Source: Acetobacteraceae bacterium (GTDB lineage: Bacteria; Pseudomonadota; Alphaproteobacteria; Acetobacterales; Acetobacteraceae). Taken from it: DNA of 43,688 nucleotides. Both the position numbers and the translations under genes were made by a program. A model generated the notes under the pieces. The model was not told the DNA's origin, did no database searches, and worked only from the letters and a program-made list of their open reading frames with translations. Below are positions 17,827 through 28,179 of this stretch, piece by piece. The DNA lies in NCBI GenBank assembly GCA_027482245.1, contig JAIXWG010000003.1, forward strand, positions 1 to 43,688, given 5' to 3'. How positions within the stretch are numbered: position 1 is the stretch's first letter; every line of letters starts with the position of its first letter.

Positions 17827-19191
17827 TCAGCCCTTCGGCACCCCCGCCGCCGCCACCGCCGCCGCCTGCCGGTCCGCCACGGCCTGCTCGGAAAAATCCT
17901 CGACCAGTTCCATGAATAGGCGGTGCCAGTTGGCCTGGGCGCGCAGCCGGAAGAAGACGCTGCCAAGGCCGATGGCCGCGCGGTCCATCAGCGGGAATTC
18001 GCGGGGGATCTTCACGCCGCCGGTGCGCTTCAACCCCTCATGCACCGTCTGGGCCACCTTGCGGCCATAGGACGGGTCGTCGGAGGGGGTGATGGAGCGG
18101 ACGCGATCCTCGACCAGCGGTTCGTAGAGGAAGCGCGCCCAGAGGTTCAGCACCTCCATCGTTTCCTTCGACAGGTTGCGGAAGCCCCAGATGCCATAGG
18201 CATGGGCCGCCTTCTCGATGTCGTGGTCGCGCACGGCCTCGTACAGCATCACGACGCCGGTGACGAAGCTGGCGGGGAAGATGCGGATGACGCCGAAGTC
18301 GAAGAGGTTCACGCCATGGCCGACAGCCTCGTCGGGGCGCACGGCGTAGTTGCCGAGATGCGGGTCGCCATGGATGACGCCGTAGCGGTAGAAGGGCACG
18401 TACCAGGCCTTGAACAGCGCGCGCGCATAGGCGTTGCGCTCCTCCTCCGGCGGGTCTTCCTCCAGCCGCCGCAGGATCGGCCGGCCTTCGAGCCAGGTCA
18501 TGGTCAGCAGGCGCTTGGTCGTCAGGTCCGGGATCGCCTCCGGCACCGCGACGCCGGGCGTGTCGCGCAGCATGGCGCCGTAGAGGCGCATGTGCGAGGC
18601 CTCGCGCTCATAGTCCAGCTCCTCCCGCAGCCGGGCGGCGAGTTCGCTGTAGGCCTCGGCATTGTCGAGGGTGTTGTCCATGCGCTGGAAGACGCCGAGC
18701 GCCAGCTTGAGCTGGCGGAGATCGGCTTCCACCACGGACGGCATGTCCGGGTATTGCAGCTTGCAGGCGACGGCGCGGCCATCATGCAACGTCGCGCGAT
18801 GCACCTGGCCGAGGCTGGCGGCGGCGGCGGCTTCCTGGCCGAAGGTCTTGAAGCGGGACTGCCAGGCGGGGCCGAGTTCGCCCTGCATGCGCCGGCGCAC
18901 GAAGGCCCAGCCCATGGCGGGCGCGTTGGATTGCAGCGTCGCCAGTTCCTGGGCGTATTCTTCCGGCAGCGCTTCCGGCACCGTCGAGAGGAACTGCGCC
19001 ACCTTCATCAGCGGGCCCTTCAGCCCGCCCAGGATCTGCTTCAGGTCTTCCGCATGCGCGGCCTTGTCGGTCTTGATGCCGAGGAAGCGTTCGCCCGCCA
19101 CGCGCGCCGCGATGCCGCCCACGGCGCCTGACGTGCGGACCATGCGCCGCACCTCCCCGAACAGCGTCGATCCCTTCCTGTCCTCGGCCAT
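17827..19191 (-). CDS. ABC1/AarF-family kinase-like protein (UbiB-related)
   Basis: A 454-residue member of the UbiB/ADCK atypical kinase family, linked to ubiquinone biosynthesis or lipid homeostasis. Diagnostic features are the KxGQ-type motif as KVAQ (63-66), the alanine-rich loop [11 protein letters not shown] (121-131) that replaces the usual glycine-rich loop, the ATP-site lysine K144 in VACKLQYP, the catalytic HGDPHLGN and the metal-binding FDFG. Glycine of KxGQ is replaced by alanine here, a small deviation. No membrane helix is seen at the C terminus, unlike UbiB proper. The oligopeptidase gene ends 5 bases upstream on the same strand, so the two are probably an operon. Confidence 0.9.
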   Translation of the reverse strand: MAEDRKGSTLFGEVRRMVRTSGAVGGIAARVAGERFLGIKTDKAAHAEDLKQILGGLKGPLMKVAQFLSTVPEALPEEYAQELATLQSNAPAMGWAFVRRRMQGELGPAWQSRFKTFGQEAAAAASLGQVHRATLHDGRAVACKLQYPDMPSVVEADLRQLKLALGVFQRMDNTLDNAEAYSELAARLREELDYEREASHMRLYGAMLRDTPGVAVPEAIPDLTTKRLLTMTWLEGRPILRRLEEDPPEEERNAYARALFKAWYVPFYRYGVIHGDPHLGNYAVRPDEAVGHGVNLFDFGVIRIFPASFVTGVVMLYEAVRDHDIEKAAHAYGIWGFRNLSKETMEVLNLWARFLYEPLVEDRVRSITPSDDPSYGRKVAQTVHEGLKRTGGVKIPREFPLMDRAAIGLGSVFFRLRAQANWHRLFMELVEDFSEQAVADRQAAAVAAAGVPKG

Positions 19192-19196
19192 CGCGA

Positions 19197-21014
19197 TCAG
19201 CCCGCCTGTTCGAGTTCGTCGATGAAGCCGCTGATGACGTCGAGCCCCTTGCGCCAGAAGGCGGGGTCGGAGGCATCGAGGCCGAAGGGTGCCAGGAGTT
19301 CCTTGTGCCGCTTCGTGCCGCCGGCCTTCAGCATCTCGAGGTACTTCTCCTGGAACCGCGGGTGGCCTTCGCGAAACACGCCGTAGAGGGCGTTCACCAG
19401 GCAGTCCCCGAAGGCATAGGCGTAGACGTAGAAGGGCGTGTGCACGAAGTGCGGAATGTAGGCCCAGTAGACGCCGTAATCCGGCGTGAAGTCGAAGGCG
19501 GGGCCGAGGCTTTCGGTCTGCACCTGCATCCAGATCTCGCCGATCCGCTCATGCGCGACCTCGCCCTTGCGGCGTTCCTCGTGCAGCAGCGTCTCGAAGC
19601 GGTAGAAGGCGATCTGGCGGACCACCGTGTTCAGCATGTCCTCCACCTTGCCGGCCAGCAGCGCGCGGCGCTTGCGGGGGTCACGCTCCGCGTCCAGCAC
19701 GGCGCGGAAGGTCAGCATCTCCCCGAACACCGACGCCGTCTCGGCCAGCGTCAGGGGGGTCGAGGACATCAGGTAGCCCTGCTGCGCGGCCAGCACCTGG
19801 TGGACGCCGTGGCCGAGTTCATGGGCCAGCGTCATCACGTCCCGCGCCTTGCCGTGATAGTTCAGCAGCAGGTAGGGGTGCGCGCTCGGCACCGTCGGGT
19901 GCGCGAAGGCGCCGCTGGCCTTGCCGGGGCGGAGTGCGGCGTCGATCCAGGGCTTCTCGAAGAAGGGGGCGGCGATGCGCTCCAGCTCCGGGCTGAAGGC
20001 GCCATAGGCGGCGCGGACCCGCGCCACGGCCTCCGGCCAGGGGATCGTCGTATCGGCATCGTCGGGCAGCGGCGCGTTGCGGTCCCAGTGCATCAGCTTC
20101 GGCAGGCCGAGCCACTTGGCCTTCATGCCGTAGTAGCGGTGGGACAGGCGGGGGAAGCTTTCCCGCACGGCGGCGACGAGGGCATCCACCACCTCGTCCT
20201 CCACCATGTTGGCGCGGTTGCGCGACGAGGTGGCGCGCGGGTAGCGGCGCCAGCCATCGATGATCTCCTTGTCCTTGGCGAGGACATTGGTGATCAGGCT
20301 GAACAGCCGCACGCGCTCCCCGAAGGCGGCCGAGACGCCCTTGGCCGCCGCGGCGCGCACCGCCCGGTCGCTGTCGGAGAGCTTGTTGAGCGCGGCGGAG
20401 ACGGTCAGCTCCTCACCGCCCACATCGACGCGCATGGAGGCGACGGTCTCATCGAACAGGCGGTTCCAGGCGGAACGGCCCGTCACCTCCTTCTCATGCA
20501 GCAGCTTCTCCAGGTCGTCGGAGAGCTGGTGGGCGCGGAAGACGCGGAGGTCCCGCAGCCAGGGGCGCCAGCGCGCCAGGGCGGCGGAGGAGAGCAGCTT
20601 CTGCTCCAGCCCCGCATCGTCCAGCCGGTTCAGCTCCAGCGTCAGGAACAGCAGGTGGCTGCTGATCGCCGTCACGCGTTCCTGGATGGTCTGGTAGAAG
20701 CGGCCATTCTCCGCGGATTGGGCATCGCCGGAGAAGACGAGCTGGGCGTAGGACATGGCCCGGCCCAGCACCTCCTCGATCGCCTCGTAGCTCGTGATGG
20801 CGGCGGCCAGCGCATCGCCGGACAGGCTGGCGAGGCGCCCGGCATGGCTCGCCTCCAGCGCGCGGGAGTCCGCCTCCGCCCGGTCGAGGTCCGCGTTGAG
20901 GCGCGGATCATCCGGCGCGGCATAGAGGTCGGAGAGGTCCCAGGCCGGCAGCGCCTGCGCGGCGGCCGGGGCGAGGGAGACGGAATCGGGGGCGGCGGTG
21001 ATGTTCTGGGTCAC
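19197..21014 (-). CDS. M3-family oligoendopeptidase F-like
   Basis: A zinc metallopeptidase of about 605 residues that cleaves oligopeptides in the cytoplasm. The catalytic zinc motif HELGH is at residues 398-402, with the third ligand glutamate in the following [14 protein letters not shown] segment, and the [13 protein letters not shown] substrate-binding region lies near the C terminus. The start is uncertain: GTG at 21014 was preferred because the extra 13 residues to an ATG at 21053 look unlike protein (WRGGTICN), but neither has a clear ribosome binding site. The gene is divergent from chemotaxis receptor 2. The kinase-like gene follows after 5 bases. Confidence 0.92.
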   Translation of the reverse strand: MTQNITAAPDSVSLAPAAAQALPAWDLSDLYAAPDDPRLNADLDRAEADSRALEASHAGRLASLSGDALAAAITSYEAIEEVLGRAMSYAQLVFSGDAQSAENGRFYQTIQERVTAISSHLLFLTLELNRLDDAGLEQKLLSSAALARWRPWLRDLRVFRAHQLSDDLEKLLHEKEVTGRSAWNRLFDETVASMRVDVGGEELTVSAALNKLSDSDRAVRAAAAKGVSAAFGERVRLFSLITNVLAKDKEIIDGWRRYPRATSSRNRANMVEDEVVDALVAAVRESFPRLSHRYYGMKAKWLGLPKLMHWDRNAPLPDDADTTIPWPEAVARVRAAYGAFSPELERIAAPFFEKPWIDAALRPGKASGAFAHPTVPSAHPYLLLNYHGKARDVMTLAHELGHGVHQVLAAQQGYLMSSTPLTLAETASVFGEMLTFRAVLDAERDPRKRRALLAGKVEDMLNTVVRQIAFYRFETLLHEERRKGEVAHERIGEIWMQVQTESLGPAFDFTPDYGVYWAYIPHFVHTPFYVYAYAFGDCLVNALYGVFREGHPRFQEKYLEMLKAGGTKRHKELLAPFGLDASDPAFWRKGLDVISGFIDELEQAG

Positions 21015-21137
21015 GGGGTTGCATATAGTCCCGCCGCGCCACAGGCCAACCATCCGCGCGGCATTCCCCTGGCTCGGTCAGCGTTTGGCAAGCATTCGGC
21101 GTCATGCTGGGCAAGACCTTGGCGTGGACCATCCTGC

Positions 21138-23204
21138 ATGCGCATCCGTAGCTTGTTCGTCCTGGGCTTCTGCCTCGTGGCCATTCCCGGGCTCATCGCC
21201 TCCGCCTGGCAAGCGGTGGAAGCGGCGCGCGATCTGGGGCGGACCCAGCGGGCCAGCGCGGCCCTGCTGGCGGCGGCGGATGCGCAACGCGCGGCCAGCG
21301 CCGTGGCCGTGGAGGTCGGCAGCTACAGCAGCCTGCTGATCCAGCCCACGCCGGACCGGACCAAGGTGAACGAGGATGCCGGGATCACCGTCCGCCTGCT
21401 TGCGGCCAGCGCCGAAAGCGCCGCCGCCGCCGGGCTGGACGCGCAGGCCGTGAGGGCGGTGGGCGCGCGGCTGGCCGATGTGCGCGCCACGCTGAACCGC
21501 GCACTGGACCAACCCCTGTCCCAGCGTGATGCCAGCCTTGCCGCCCTGGGCACGGCGGCACGAAACGAGGCCGTTGCGACGCTGCTGACCGTGGCGGGCG
21601 CCGCCGCGCAACAGGTGGCGGGCACGGCCCCCGAACTGACCCTGATGATCGAGGCCGCCTTCTCCGTCATGGACATCCGGGACCATGGCGGGCGCCGCAA
21701 CGCCATGATGTCCGCCTGGCTGGCCGGCACGGCGGTGACGCCGGAGACGCTGCGGCAGGTCGAAGCGATGACGGCGCAGATGGAACAGGCCTGGAGCGCG
21801 CTGCAGCGCCTGCTGGCGACGGCCCCGCCCTCCCCCCGCCTGACGGCTGCCCTGGCGGAACAGCGGCAGAGCTACGCCAACGGTGCCGAGCCGCGCTGGC
21901 GCCGTGAGATCGAGGTCGCGCGACGGCGCCTCACGGCCCCCGAGACGCCCTGGAATGACAGCTTCGCGGTGTTCCGCGCCTGGGCCGTGCCGGCACTCGG
22001 CGACATCATGAAGCTTCGCGACGCCGCGCTGGATGCGGCGGCGGAAAGCGTGCAGGCCAGCATGGCCCGGTCGCGCACGGGCCTGGCCATTTCGCTGGGC
22101 CTGGCCGTGCTGTGCCTGGCGACGGCGCTGGCCGGCGCCCTGCTGCTGCTGCGCCGCCTGGTCGCCCCGATCCGGGACCTGACCGCGACGGTCGGGCGCA
22201 TCGCGGGTGGCGACCTGGCCGTCGCGGTGCCCGGCCAGGGACGCACCGACGAACTGGGCGAGATGGCGGCGGCGGTGGAGACGCTGCGTGCCGGCAGCGC
22301 GGAACGCGTGGCGGAAGCCGCGGCGCGGGCGGAGGAACAGGCCCAGCGCCTGGCGCGCGCCGAACGGGTGGATGCCGTGCTGCGGCAGTTCGAGGAACAG
22401 GCGAGCGCCATGCTGCAGGGCGTCGCCTCCGCCGCCACGGAACTGGATGCGACGGCGGAGAGCATGGCGGGCATCGCGGCCGATGGCAGCCGCCATGCCT
22501 CGGCCGTCGCGGCGGCCGCGGACCTCGCCAATGGCGGGGTGCAGACGGTGGCGGCGGCGACGGAGGAATTGGCGGCCTCCTTCGGCGAGGTGACGCGCCA
22601 GATCCGCCACGGGTCGGAACAGGCGCAGGCCGCGACCGGCGCCGCGGACCAGGCCGGCCAGACCGTGCGCGGCCTGGCGGAGGCAGCGGAGCGGATCGGC
22701 GACGTGGTGCGCCTGATCAGCGACATCGCGGGGCAGACCAACCTCCTCGCCCTCAACGCCACCATCGAGGCCGCGCGCGCCGGCGAGGCCGGCAAGGGCT
22801 TCGCCGTGGTGGCCGGGGAGGTGAAGGCGCTGGCCGCCCAGACCGCCAAGGCCACCGAGGAGATCGGCAGCCAGATCGCCGCCATGCAGGCGGAGACGGG
22901 GCGCACCGTCTCCGCCATCGCGGAGATCTCCCGCATCATCGCGGTGGTGGGCGAAGCGACGGCGCAGGTGGCGGCGACGGCCGGCGAACAGGCACAGGCG
23001 ACGCAGGAGATCACGCGCGCGGTGGCGGAAGCGGCGCGCGGCACGGCCGACGTCTCCGGCCATGCCAGCGGCGTGAATGCCGATGCGGACCGCACGGGCG
23101 CCGCGGCGGCGGAGGTTCGGGCGGCGTCCTCCGACCTCTCGCGGCAGGCGGAGACGCTGCGGGCGGAGGTCGGGCGCTTCATGCAGGAACTGCGCGCGGC
23201 GTGA
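21138..23204 (+). CDS. Methyl-accepting chemotaxis protein 2
   Basis: A 688-residue receptor. TM1 is about residues 5-22 and TM2 about 316-338 ([20 protein letters not shown]), enclosing a helical sensor domain of almost 300 residues, larger than in receptor 1 and of unknown ligand. A HAMP domain follows ([19 protein letters not shown]) and then the signalling domain with [21 protein letters not shown] at the tip. ATG 21138 gives a good signal-anchor start; the reading frame stays open far upstream, but that part is antisense to the oligopeptidase gene. No CheR/CheB tether motif is present at the C terminus (MQELRAA). Confidence 0.93.
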   Translation: MRIRSLFVLGFCLVAIPGLIASAWQAVEAARDLGRTQRASAALLAAADAQRAASAVAVEVGSYSSLLIQPTPDRTKVNEDAGITVRLLAASAESAAAAGLDAQAVRAVGARLADVRATLNRALDQPLSQRDASLAALGTAARNEAVATLLTVAGAAAQQVAGTAPELTLMIEAAFSVMDIRDHGGRRNAMMSAWLAGTAVTPETLRQVEAMTAQMEQAWSALQRLLATAPPSPRLTAALAEQRQSYANGAEPRWRREIEVARRRLTAPETPWNDSFAVFRAWAVPALGDIMKLRDAALDAAAESVQASMARSRTGLAISLGLAVLCLATALAGALLLLRRLVAPIRDLTATVGRIAGGDLAVAVPGQGRTDELGEMAAAVETLRAGSAERVAEAAARAEEQAQRLARAERVDAVLRQFEEQASAMLQGVASAATELDATAESMAGIAADGSRHASAVAAAADLANGGVQTVAAATEELAASFGEVTRQIRHGSEQAQAATGAADQAGQTVRGLAEAAERIGDVVRLISDIAGQTNLLALNATIEAARAGEAGKGFAVVAGEVKALAAQTAKATEEIGSQIAAMQAETGRTVSAIAEISRIIAVVGEATAQVAATAGEQAQATQEITRAVAEAARGTADVSGHASGVNADADRTGAAAAEVRAASSDLSRQAETLRAEVGRFMQELRAA

Positions 23205-23212
23205 GCATTGTG

Positions 23213-23262
23213 TGCCCTCAGTCGCCGGGCGCGGCCTCGGCCGCCTGGGGCGGCCGCTAGGA
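23213..23262 (+). repeat. Partial copy of MITE-like repeat (copy D)
   Basis: This short stretch after chemotaxis receptor 2 matches the core of the repeats at 39113-39266, 41243-41405 and 42425-42614: TGCCCTCAGTCGCC, then GCGGCCTCGGCCGCCT and GGCGGCCGC. The outer ends with TCATACC/GGTATGA are absent, so it is truncated or diverged. Confidence 0.5.
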
Positions 23263-23284
23263 CATCGCTTCAACCAGCGATGTC
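23261..23284. terminator. Hairpin between chemotaxis receptor 2 and acyl-CoA synthetase genes
   Basis: A perfect 9-bp inverted repeat GACATCGCT (23261-23269) and AGCGATGTC (23276-23284), loop TCAACC. It may end the receptor transcript or act as an operator for the downstream gene, which starts 86 bases later. No T-run. Confidence 0.4.
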
Positions 23285-23370
23285 ACCCCTCATGTCCGGC
23301 GGAATCAGGCGCGACCTTCGCGTCGTTCCGTGATACCCGGTCGCCCAAACCGGGGAGCGTCCTGAAGGGC

Positions 23371-25089
23371 ATGAGCAGCGCCGAGGCGAGTGGCTGGAAC
23401 AGCCTGCCGCAGATGATGCTGGACCTGTCGCGCGGCTGGCACGGCAGGCCCATGCTGCGGGCCTGGCAGGGCAAGGCGTGGCGGCAGGTCACCTGGGGCG
23501 AATTCGCCGCGCGCACCGCCTCCATCGCCGCCTTCCTGCGGGCGGAGGGTGTTGCGCCTGGCGACCGAGTGCTGCTGGTCAGCGAGAACCGGCCCGAATT
23601 CCCCATCGCCGACACCGCCATCATGGCGATCGGCGGCGTCACCGTGCCGACCTACACGACCAACACCGTGGCCGACCACGCGCATATCCTGCGCGACAGC
23701 GGCGCGACCACGGCGATCGTCTCCACCCGCAAGCTGGCGGCGGCGGTGGCGGCGGCCTCCGCACTCGCGGGGCGGCAGCTGGACCTGCTGATCTGCATGG
23801 AGGGCGAAGCCCCCGGCGCGGCGCTGGTCAGCCACCCCTGGGCGCAGGCGGAAGCCACGCCATCCGACCCCGCATCGCTGCTGGCGGAGGCGGAGCTGAT
23901 CCCGCCCGGGCGGCTGGCCTGCATCGTCTACACCAGCGGCACCGGCGGCCTGCCGAAGGGCGTGATGCTGCCCCACCGCGCCCTGCTGTCGAACCGGGAG
24001 GGCGTGGCGCGCCTGGCGAAGCGGCTGCACCTGGAGGGGACGCCCTACCTGTCCTTCCTGCCGCTGTCGCACAGCTACGAACACACGGTCGGCGGCTTCC
24101 TGCTGCCCTCGCTGGGGGTGGAGGTGATCTATTCCCGCGGCGCGGACCGGCTGGCGGCGGAGTTCCGGGAATTCCAGCCCAGCATCGTCACCGCCGTGCC
24201 CCGGCTGTTCGAGGTGCTGCGCGGCCGGATCGAGGCCGGGGTGGAGAAGGAGGGCGGCTTCAAGGCCGTGCTGTTCCGCCAGGCGCTGGCGCTGGGGCTT
24301 CGCAAGCTGGACGGGCCGAAGCTGAACCTGCTGGAACGCGTTCAGGACCTGGTGCTGGAACGGCTAGTGCGCGCCAAGGTGCGGGACCGCTTCGGGGGCA
24401 AGCTGCAGGCGATGGTGTCCGGCGGCGCGCGGCTCGACCCCGACCTCTCGGGCTTCTTCCTCGCCATGGGGCTGCCGGTGATCCAGGGCTATGGCCAGAC
24501 GGAAGCCGGGCCGGTGATCAGCGTCAACCCGCCCTGGGCCATCCGGCGGGAGACGGTGGGCCCGCCCTTGCCGGGGGTGGAGGCGCGCATCGCCGATGAC
24601 GGCGAACTCTGCGTGCGCGGCGACCTGGTGATGGACGGCTACTGGAACGACCCGGAGGCCACCGCGAAGGCGCTGCGCGATGGCTGGCTGCACACGGGCG
24701 ATGTCGGGGAGATCGGTGCCGGCGGCTACATCCGCATCACCGACCGCAAGCGGGACTTCATCAAGACGCTGGGCGGCGACATGGTCAGCCCCGCCAAGCT
24801 GGAATCCCTGCTGATGGCGGAGCCCGAGATCGCGCAGGCCGTCGTGGCCGGCGAAGGCAAGCCCGGCATCGTCGCGCTGCTGGTGCCGGCGGAAGGGATG
24901 GAGGAGCGCGCGGGCGCGGCGGTGGACCGCGTGAACAGGAAGCTCTCCTCCATCGAGCGCATCCGCCACACCGCGGTCGTCGCGCCCTTCACGGTGGAGA
25001 ACGGGATGCTGACGCCGACGATGAAGGTGAAGCGCCGCGTGGTGCTGGAACAGCACGCCGCGGTGACGGAAAAGCTGTTCCAGCGCTGA
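23371..25089 (+). CDS. AMP-dependent acyl-CoA synthetase (long-chain type)
   Basis: A 572-residue adenylate-forming ligase that activates a carboxylic acid, probably a long-chain fatty acid, to its CoA ester. The P-loop is YTSGTGGLPKGV (187-198), followed by LPLSHSYEHTVG, the GYGQTEAGPV motif (A5), the DGWLHTGDVGEI motif (A7/A8 aspartate) and the ITDRKRDFIKTLGGDMVSPAKLE hinge. It resembles FAA1/FadD15-like bacterial enzymes. The ATG at 23371 gives a sensible start; the frame continues upstream into the receptor gene and was not followed. The stop directly abuts the stop of the convergent gene (25089/25090). Confidence 0.92.
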   Translation: MSSAEASGWNSLPQMMLDLSRGWHGRPMLRAWQGKAWRQVTWGEFAARTASIAAFLRAEGVAPGDRVLLVSENRPEFPIADTAIMAIGGVTVPTYTTNTVADHAHILRDSGATTAIVSTRKLAAAVAAASALAGRQLDLLICMEGEAPGAALVSHPWAQAEATPSDPASLLAEAELIPPGRLACIVYTSGTGGLPKGVMLPHRALLSNREGVARLAKRLHLEGTPYLSFLPLSHSYEHTVGGFLLPSLGVEVIYSRGADRLAAEFREFQPSIVTAVPRLFEVLRGRIEAGVEKEGGFKAVLFRQALALGLRKLDGPKLNLLERVQDLVLERLVRAKVRDRFGGKLQAMVSGGARLDPDLSGFFLAMGLPVIQGYGQTEAGPVISVNPPWAIRRETVGPPLPGVEARIADDGELCVRGDLVMDGYWNDPEATAKALRDGWLHTGDVGEIGAGGYIRITDRKRDFIKTLGGDMVSPAKLESLLMAEPEIAQAVVAGEGKPGIVALLVPAEGMEERAGAAVDRVNRKLSSIERIRHTAVVAPFTVENGMLTPTMKVKRRVVLEQHAAVTEKLFQR

Positions 25090-26058
25090 TCAGTCGATCC
25101 TGACCCGCGTCTCCCGCACCACGCGTTCCCAGGTCGCGGTCTGGGCGTCGATGAAGGCGCCGAAGGCGGCGGGTTCGGACATCAGCAGGTCGAAGCCCAG
25201 CCCCTCCCGCAGCCGCTGGGTGATGGTGGGCTGCTCCACCACCTTGATGAGCGTGTCGCGGAACTGGCGCAGGATGGCTTCCGGCGTCGCGATGGGCGCG
25301 AGCACGCCGGTGAAGGAGACGGCGTCGATCCCCGGCACGCCGCATTCCGCCAGCGTCGGCAGGTCGGGATACTTGCCCGACCGCGTGGCGCCGGTCTGCG
25401 CCAGGGCGCGCACCAGGCCGGTGGCGACATGGCCGGACAGCGCGGCGGCGCCGAGCGCGATGTCCGTCTGGTTGGACGCCGCCGCCGTCGCCAAGGGCCC
25501 GCCGCCATTGTAGGGGACGTGCAGGAAGGTGACGCCGAGCGCCTTCTGCATCTGCGCGAGCACGAGATGCGTCAGCGTGCCATTGCCGTTGGAGGCGCAG
25601 GAGATCGCCTCGGGCTCCGAGCGCCTCGCGACCTCGAGGACCTCCGGCAGGCTCTGCCAGCGGCGTAACGCGGGGGTGACGACCAGCATCGGCGTGGTGC
25701 CGATCAGCGTGATGGGGGCCAGGTCGCGCGCGGAATCGAAGCCGCGATTCGGCATCAGCGCGCGGTTGGTGACGTGGCTGTCGAAGACCAGCACGAAGGT
25801 CTGCCCATCCGGCGCCGAGCGCGCGACCACGGCGGTGCCCATGGTGCCGCCGGCGCCGGGCCGGTTCTCCACCACCACCGGCACGCCGAGTTCGGCCTGT
25901 AGGCCGGGCTGCACCAGGCGGCAGACGGCATCGACGGTGCCGCCCGGCGCATAGGGGGCGACGAGGCGGATGGGGCCGCGCGGCCAGGCCGGCTGCGCCT
26001 GGGCCGGCGCGGCAAGGCCGATGCCGGCGGCCAGCAGATGGCGTCGTGACAGGGCCAT
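25090..26058 (-). CDS. Bug-family (TctC-like) solute-binding protein 1
   Basis: A 322-residue periplasmic binding protein of the tripartite tricarboxylate transporter class, with a signal peptide containing RR (MALSRRHLLAAGIGL, cleavage near PAQAQPAWP). Family features are IRLVAPYAPGGTVDAVCRL at the start of the mature protein, VVVENRPGAGGTMGT, and the conserved HVPYNGGGPLATA loop in domain 2. Ligands are typically small carboxylates. No TctA/TctB membrane genes are nearby, so it is an orphan, as is common in Bordetella and Roseomonas relatives. Ligand not predictable. Confidence 0.92.
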   Translation of the reverse strand: MALSRRHLLAAGIGLAAPAQAQPAWPRGPIRLVAPYAPGGTVDAVCRLVQPGLQAELGVPVVVENRPGAGGTMGTAVVARSAPDGQTFVLVFDSHVTNRALMPNRGFDSARDLAPITLIGTTPMLVVTPALRRWQSLPEVLEVARRSEPEAISCASNGNGTLTHLVLAQMQKALGVTFLHVPYNGGGPLATAAASNQTDIALGAAALSGHVATGLVRALAQTGATRSGKYPDLPTLAECGVPGIDAVSFTGVLAPIATPEAILRQFRDTLIKVVEQPTITQRLREGLGFDLLMSEPAAFGAFIDAQTATWERVVRETRVRID

Positions 26059-26161
26059 GGTCGTCCGGTTCCTCCCGTTGGGAGGAAGCCTAGGACGAAG
26101 GGAGCGCGGGGCAGCCGGACTTCAGGCCGCGTTCCGCATCCCGGAACGATGACGCCCCGCC

Positions 26162-26884
26162 TCAGACGTGCCGGGTCAGCCCGCCATCGACGCGCAGTGA
26201 CTGGCCGGTGACGTAGGAGGCGTCGTCCGACAGAAGGTAGGCGACGGCGGCAGCGATTTCCGGCGCATGGGCGTAACGGCCCAGCGGGATGCGGGCGCGG
26301 CGGGCCTCCTTCTCCGGCAGGCTGTCCACGAAGCCCGGCAGCACGGCGTTCACGCGGATGCCCTTCGGCGCCAGCGTATCGGCGGCGAGCTTGGTCCAGG
26401 CGCCGAGCGCGGCGCGGAGCGTCGTCGCGGGGAAGTCCCCCTCCGGCTCCAGCGCGGCGTAGGAGGAGAGGTTGACCACGGCGCCGGAGCCCTGTGCCTC
26501 GAAGCTCGGCAGCACGCAGCGCAGCGCGCGGATCGCGCTCAGCATCACCATGTCGAAGCCGGCATGCCACTGGGCGTCCGTCAGGTCGAAGAGCGGGGCC
26601 TTGGGCGGGTGGCCGGCATTGTTCACCAGCGCATCGATGCGGCCGTACTTCGCCAGCGTACCCGCCACGAGCCGCTCGATATCCGCGACCTCCATGACGG
26701 AGCCCGTGACGCCGAGCGCATCCGGCAGCGTCGCCGCCAGCTTCTCGGCATTGCCCGACGGCGACATGACGGCGACGCGCCAGCCATCCTTCGCCAGGCG
26801 CTGCGCGACGGCGGCGCCGATGCCGCGGCCGGCGGCGGTGATGACGGCGACTTTCGCCGTCGGGATCGCGACCTTGCCGTCCAT
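26162..26884 (-). CDS. SDR-family protein lacking the YxxxK catalytic pair
   Basis: A 240-residue short-chain dehydrogenase/reductase fold. The cofactor motif TAAGRGIG (16-23), NNAG (88-91) and the Ser140/Ser141 strand (VVNLSSY) are present, and the C-terminal IRVNAVLPGFVDSLP and SYVTGQSLRVDGG segments are typical. The active-site Tyr and Lys expected near residues 153 and 157 are replaced: the sequence reads FPATTLRAALGAWTK, with Ala and Arg at these positions. I recall a group of such proteins, so this may be a subfamily with altered chemistry rather than a decayed gene. Start ATG lies 2 bases after the flavin reductase stop, so they form an operon. Confidence 0.88.
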   Translation of the reverse strand: MDGKVAIPTAKVAVITAAGRGIGAAVAQRLAKDGWRVAVMSPSGNAEKLAATLPDALGVTGSVMEVADIERLVAGTLAKYGRIDALVNNAGHPPKAPLFDLTDAQWHAGFDMVMLSAIRALRCVLPSFEAQGSGAVVNLSSYAALEPEGDFPATTLRAALGAWTKLAADTLAPKGIRVNAVLPGFVDSLPEKEARRARIPLGRYAHAPEIAAAVAYLLSDDASYVTGQSLRVDGGLTRHV

Positions 26885-26886
26885 GA

Positions 26887-27519
26887 TCAGTGGTCCCCGC
26901 CGCCGGGGCGATAGGCGCCGTTGTCGGTGGGGCGGAGGGCGGCGAACATCTCGGTCACCTGCGAGTAGTCGCGGTAGCCGCAGCGGGCGACGGCCTGGGC
27001 CTTCACCGTGTCGAACAGCCCGTCGGTCAGGTAGTCCTCGTTGATGTGCACGCCGACGACCTGGCCGACGATCAGCCAGCCGCCCGTGCTGGTGCCGTCC
27101 ACCGTGTGCAGTTCCATCGAATGCACGACCTTGCATTCCAGCGCGGCCGGAGAAGCCGCGACGCGCGGCACGGCCACCTTGTGGCAGGCGCCCTTCTCAA
27201 GCCCCGCGGCCTCGAACTCATCGACACCGGCGCCGAGCGCGGCGGAGGTCGCGTTCATCGCGTCGAAGAGCGGGCGGGAGACCAGGTTGAAGACGAATTC
27301 GCCGGTGGCGATGGCGTTGGCAGCGGTGTGCTTGAGGCCATCGCTGCCGAACATGCACAGCGGCGTGCGCGTCTGCACCATGTTGAAGAAGCTGTAGGGC
27401 GCCAGGTTCGGGCGCCCTTCGGCATCGAGGGTCGAGATCCAGCCGATCGGCCTTGGCGCGATGATGGCCTTGATCGGGTCATGCGGCAGGCCGTGGCCGC
27501 GGCTCGGTTCGTAGAACAT
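26887..27519 (-). CDS. Flavin reductase / FMN-binding split-barrel protein
   Basis: A 210-residue FMN-binding protein of the flavin reductase-like family. The family opening is clear: PIKAIIAPRPIGWISTLD, then GRPNLAPYSFFNMV, TGEFVFNLVS, and LECKVVH late in the domain. Members either reduce flavin with NAD(P)H for a partner monooxygenase or bind FMN with unclear roles. No monooxygenase is next to it; the partner in the operon is the SDR protein 2 bases downstream, suggesting a joint redox step. The gene is monocistronic upstream, with about 100 bases of leader. Confidence 0.9.
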   Translation of the reverse strand: MFYEPSRGHGLPHDPIKAIIAPRPIGWISTLDAEGRPNLAPYSFFNMVQTRTPLCMFGSDGLKHTAANAIATGEFVFNLVSRPLFDAMNATSAALGAGVDEFEAAGLEKGACHKVAVPRVAASPAALECKVVHSMELHTVDGTSTGGWLIVGQVVGVHINEDYLTDGLFDTVKAQAVARCGYRDYSQVTEMFAALRPTDNGAYRPGGGDH

Positions 27520-27617
27520 CCTGGTCGTCGCATCCCGGCGCTGGTCGATGGAGGCGTTGCAGCCTGTCGCGGCTAGTTACGCCGCGCCGGAACGCGAAAA
27601 CAACCCCGCGCGCCCCG

Positions 27618-28151
27618 TCAGTGCAGGGTCCTGCCGGCGGGAAAAGCGATGATGCGGCCCCCTTCCGCCAGCAGCAGGCCGGCTTCCGCCATGGCAACGG
27701 CCAGGCGGCTAGCGGCATCCAGCGCGGCCGGCACCGCATCCTCCGGCAGCCAGCTGCACAGGACAAAGAGCCCCGCGACGCGGTCCGCGGCCTGCAGCGC
27801 GGCGAGGAGGCGCAGCATCGCCTCCTCATCCTCCCCGACGCCGCAGCAATGGCAGCCGCGCATGTCGATCAGCCGGATCGCCTGGGAGCCCACCATCGAC
27901 ATCAGCGCATCGAAGGCCGCCATGCCCTGCGGGCCGACGCCCGCCAGGGCGAAGAGGTCGCGGCAGGGCGGGTGATCCTCCCCCGCCCCCATCAGGGGCG
28001 CGATCCAGCTGCGGAGCGTGGCGACGACGAACAGCGCGGCGGGGTCGAGGTCCCGCGCGTCGCGCGGCGCCCATCCCTCCCGCGTCGCCGCCGGGGGTGT
28101 CGGATCGGCAGCCGGGTCCAGGAGGAAGGGGGAATAGGGCGGCTTGGGCAT
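27618..28151 (-). CDS. Unknown protein downstream of a Fur-like box
   Basis: A 177-residue cytoplasmic protein starting MPKPPYSPFLLDP at the ATG 28149-28151. A longer frame to 28295 would pass through the Fur-like box and was rejected. The middle contains a cysteine/histidine cluster, MRGCHCCGVGEDE, that could bind a metal, and the rest is mainly helical and alanine-rich. No signal peptide or membrane segment is seen. I do not recognise the family. The palindrome at 28180-28202 lies about 30 bases before the start, so expression is probably iron-responsive; a role in metal homeostasis is inference. Confidence 0.75.
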   Translation of the reverse strand: MPKPPYSPFLLDPAADPTPPAATREGWAPRDARDLDPAALFVVATLRSWIAPLMGAGEDHPPCRDLFALAGVGPQGMAAFDALMSMVGSQAIRLIDMRGCHCCGVGEDEEAMLRLLAALQAADRVAGLFVLCSWLPEDAVPAALDAASRLAVAMAEAGLLLAEGGRIIAFPAGRTLH

Positions 28152-28179
28152 GGCGGTTCTCCGGTGCAGCCCGAGCGTA

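Noticed and set aside
19305..21137. Very long open frame (about 1299 codons) continuing upstream of chemotaxis receptor 2
   Set aside because: It runs antisense through the oligopeptidase gene, has low-complexity His/Gln/Arg/Val-rich sequence and no ribosome binding site; a high-GC artefact.
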